Shown piece by piece: positions 5,133 through 6,190 of a stretch of DNA of 6,190 bases (position 1 is its first letter; every line of letters starts with the position of its first letter). Source of the DNA: an uncultured Bacilli bacterium (lineage in GTDB: Bacteria; Bacillota_I; Bacilli_A; RFN20; CAG-288); assembly GCA_934700375.1 (NCBI GenBank), contig CAKUXT010000122.1, positions 1-6,190 on the forward strand, read 5' to 3'. The notes beneath the pieces are model-generated. The model saw only the letters and a program-made list of their open reading frames with translations, was not told the DNA's origin and made no database searches. A program made the position numbers and the translations under genes.

Positions 5133-5578
5133 TATTGATACAAGAATGTTTAGAAGCATCGGTTGTGATTGATGGAATCGTCCATTCCTCAATCGGAAAA
5201 GGCGAAGTCGTCTTCGTTTCTTTTACTGAAGGGGACAATGAAACCACAATCGATAAGATGATTGATAAAATGCTGAAACTGAGAATCTTCGAGGATGAAA
5301 ACGGAAAGACAAACTACAATCTTTCTCAGCATGGTGGAACAGTATTGGCTGTTTCCCAGTTCACCCTCTATGCAGATATCAGAAAGGGAAACAGACCCTC
5401 TTTCCAATATGCCTTGAAAGGCGAAGAAAGCGAACCACTGTTCAATCTGTTCTGCAAGAAGCTCAGTGAGAAAATCGAAGGTGTACAGACCGGTGTCTTC
5501 GGTGCCGATATGAAAGTGAGACTGATCAATGATGGTCCCTTTACCGTTTGGATGGATTCTAAGGAGTTAGGTATATGA
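5126..5578 (+). CDS. dtd: D-aminoacyl-tRNA deacylase (DTD)
   Basis: DTD is a cytoplasmic homodimeric proofreading enzyme that hydrolyses D-amino acids (classically D-tyrosine) and mischarged glycine from tRNA, preventing their use in translation. The 150-residue length is standard. The family signatures are present: an MR start, an IGKG turn (23-26), SQFTLYAD (77-84) with RKGNRPSF (86-93), and the NDGPFT block (135-140) holding the Gly-cisPro pair G137-P138 that enforces chirality. T80 in SQFT is conserved. The start ATG at 5126 is fixed by the conserved N-terminus, yet no AGGAGG lies upstream; only TAGAAA (5108-5113), complementary to the very end of 16S rRNA, is placed suitably. The gene overlaps mnmA by four bases (ATGA, 5575-5578), and the AAGGAG site for mnmA lies inside its last codons. 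Confidence 0.95.
   Translation: MRILIQECLEASVVIDGIVHSSIGKGEVVFVSFTEGDNETTIDKMIDKMLKLRIFEDENGKTNYNLSQHGGTVLAVSQFTLYADIRKGNRPSFQYALKGEESEPLFNLFCKKLSEKIEGVQTGVFGADMKVRLINDGPFTVWMDSKELGI
5561..5566 (+). promoter_or_regulatory. Ribosome binding site of mnmA inside dtd
   Basis: AAGGAG lies within the last codons of dtd, eight bases before the mnmA ATG at 5575, and supports the ATGA-overlap start. Confidence 0.85.
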
Positions 5579-6190
5579 GTGAGAAAGTTCTTTTAGGCCT
5601 CTCTGGAGGCGTCGATAGCGCTGTGGCCGCATATCTATTGAAAAAGCAGGGATATGATGTCACTTGCTGCTTCATGAGAAACTGGGATAGCATCACAAAC
5701 AATGATATCTTGGGCAATCCTACTTTAAGCGGATCGAAATGCAGTCAGGAATTCGATTATGATGATGCAGTTGAGACTGCTTTTGAATTAGATCTCCCAA
5801 TCGTCAGAAAAGACTTCATTGAAGAATACTGGAAAGAAGTGTTCTCTATGTTTTTGGATACCTACAAAAAGGGATATACGCCTGATGCCGATGTCTTTTG
5901 CAACAAATACATCAAGTTCGGTCACTTCTATGAATATGCAAAGTCTTTAGGATTCAATACCATCGCTATGGGACATTATGCAATGCGTCTTGATGAGAAT
6001 GGCGAATCCCATTTGTATAAAGCCTATGACAGAAACAAGGATCAATCCTATTTTTTAGGTCAGATCAGCGAAGAACAGCTCTCTCATGCTCTTTTCCCGC
6101 TTGCAGGTCTTACTAAACCGGATGTCAGAAAGATTGCAGAAGATCTTGATCTCTCAGTCGCCAAGAAGAAAGATTCCACCGGTGTCTGCT
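5575..6190 (+). CDS. mnmA: tRNA-specific 2-thiouridylase MnmA (3' end beyond window)
   Basis: MnmA adenylates U34 of tRNAs for Lys, Glu and Gln and replaces its 2-oxygen with sulfur passed from a cysteine desulfurase. Only the first 205 residues, of about 360 expected, are in the window. Seen are the PP-loop SGGVDS (10-15), MRNWDS (34-39), the first catalytic cysteine C109 in FCNKYIKFG (108-116), GHYAMR (132-137), NKDQSYFL (154-161), LFPLAGLTKP (173-182), and KKDSTGVC ending in C205, the second catalytic cysteine, at the window edge. After NWD there is a segment about 10 residues longer than in E. coli, with a GNP motif (47-49) and C56, as I recall from Mollicutes-related MnmA. The usual TPNPD before the first cysteine reads TPDAD here (102-106). 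The ATG overlaps the dtd stop, so the two are co-transcribed. Confidence 0.95.
   Translation, partial: MSEKVLLGLSGGVDSAVAAYLLKKQGYDVTCCFMRNWDSITNNDILGNPTLSGSKCSQEFDYDDAVETAFELDLPIVRKDFIEEYWKEVFSMFLDTYKKGYTPDADVFCNKYIKFGHFYEYAKSLGFNTIAMGHYAMRLDENGESHLYKAYDRNKDQSYFLGQISEEQLSHALFPLAGLTKPDVRKIAEDLDLSVAKKKDSTGVC

Noticed and set aside
5066..5143. A 26-residue N-terminal extension of punA from a TTG
   Set aside because: It would overlap dtd, has no SD, does not fit the family length, and passes through the perfect ten-base SD of the ATG at 5065.
1..6190. Defence island, CRISPR array, mobile element or biosynthetic cluster
   Set aside because: No repeat-spacer pattern, transposase, integrase, toxin-antitoxin pair or biosynthetic enzyme set is visible; the recognised genes are housekeeping functions.

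Overview
The window looks like a chromosomal housekeeping stretch from a low-to-moderate-GC Gram-positive bacterium, most likely an Erysipelotrichia or Mollicutes-related Firmicute. The reasons are AGGAGG-type ribosome binding sites, AT-rich intergenic regions with TATAAT boxes, U-rich intrinsic terminators, standard stop codons (TGA is a stop), and an MnmA carrying the long GNP-containing insert after its NWD motif that I associate with that group. The lineage call is from memory of family members, not from a search. I see no mobile element, CRISPR array, rRNA or tRNA.

Layout. At 142-1023 (+) lies a short DUF362-family gene with its own TTGACA promoter. It converges on a PAP2-type membrane phosphatase gene at 1067-1954 (-), and the two share a bidirectional terminator. 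A 196-bp divergent intergenic region follows. It drives the phosphatase leftwards and, rightwards from a perfect TATAAT box, an unrecognised 153-residue protein (2151-2612) that ends in a UUCG-loop terminator. That gene converges on a three-gene leftward operon that begins near 5066: purine nucleoside phosphorylase (4232-5065), the replication-fork ATPase RarA (2968-4239) and an 86-residue two-helix membrane protein (2718-2978). The junctions in this operon overlap by 8 and 11 bp, and it ends in a strong A/U-flanked terminator. Divergent from it across a 60-bp AT-rich gap is a rightward pair, D-aminoacyl-tRNA deacylase dtd (5126-5578) and tRNA 2-thiouridylase mnmA (5575 onward, cut by the window end), joined by an ATGA overlap.

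Working together. The leftward operon joins purine salvage to replication-fork maintenance through tight translational overlaps. The rightward pair joins two translation-quality functions, removal of D-amino acids from tRNA and wobble-uridine thiolation. The two operons share a compact divergent control region with overlapping opposed -10-like boxes and a 16-bp direct repeat reaching into the dtd start codon.

I do not see an obvious new multi-gene system. The most worthwhile leads are the unrecognised 153-residue gene with strong expression signals, the small membrane protein coupled to rarA, and the pnp/dtd divergent control region with the SD-poor dtd start.
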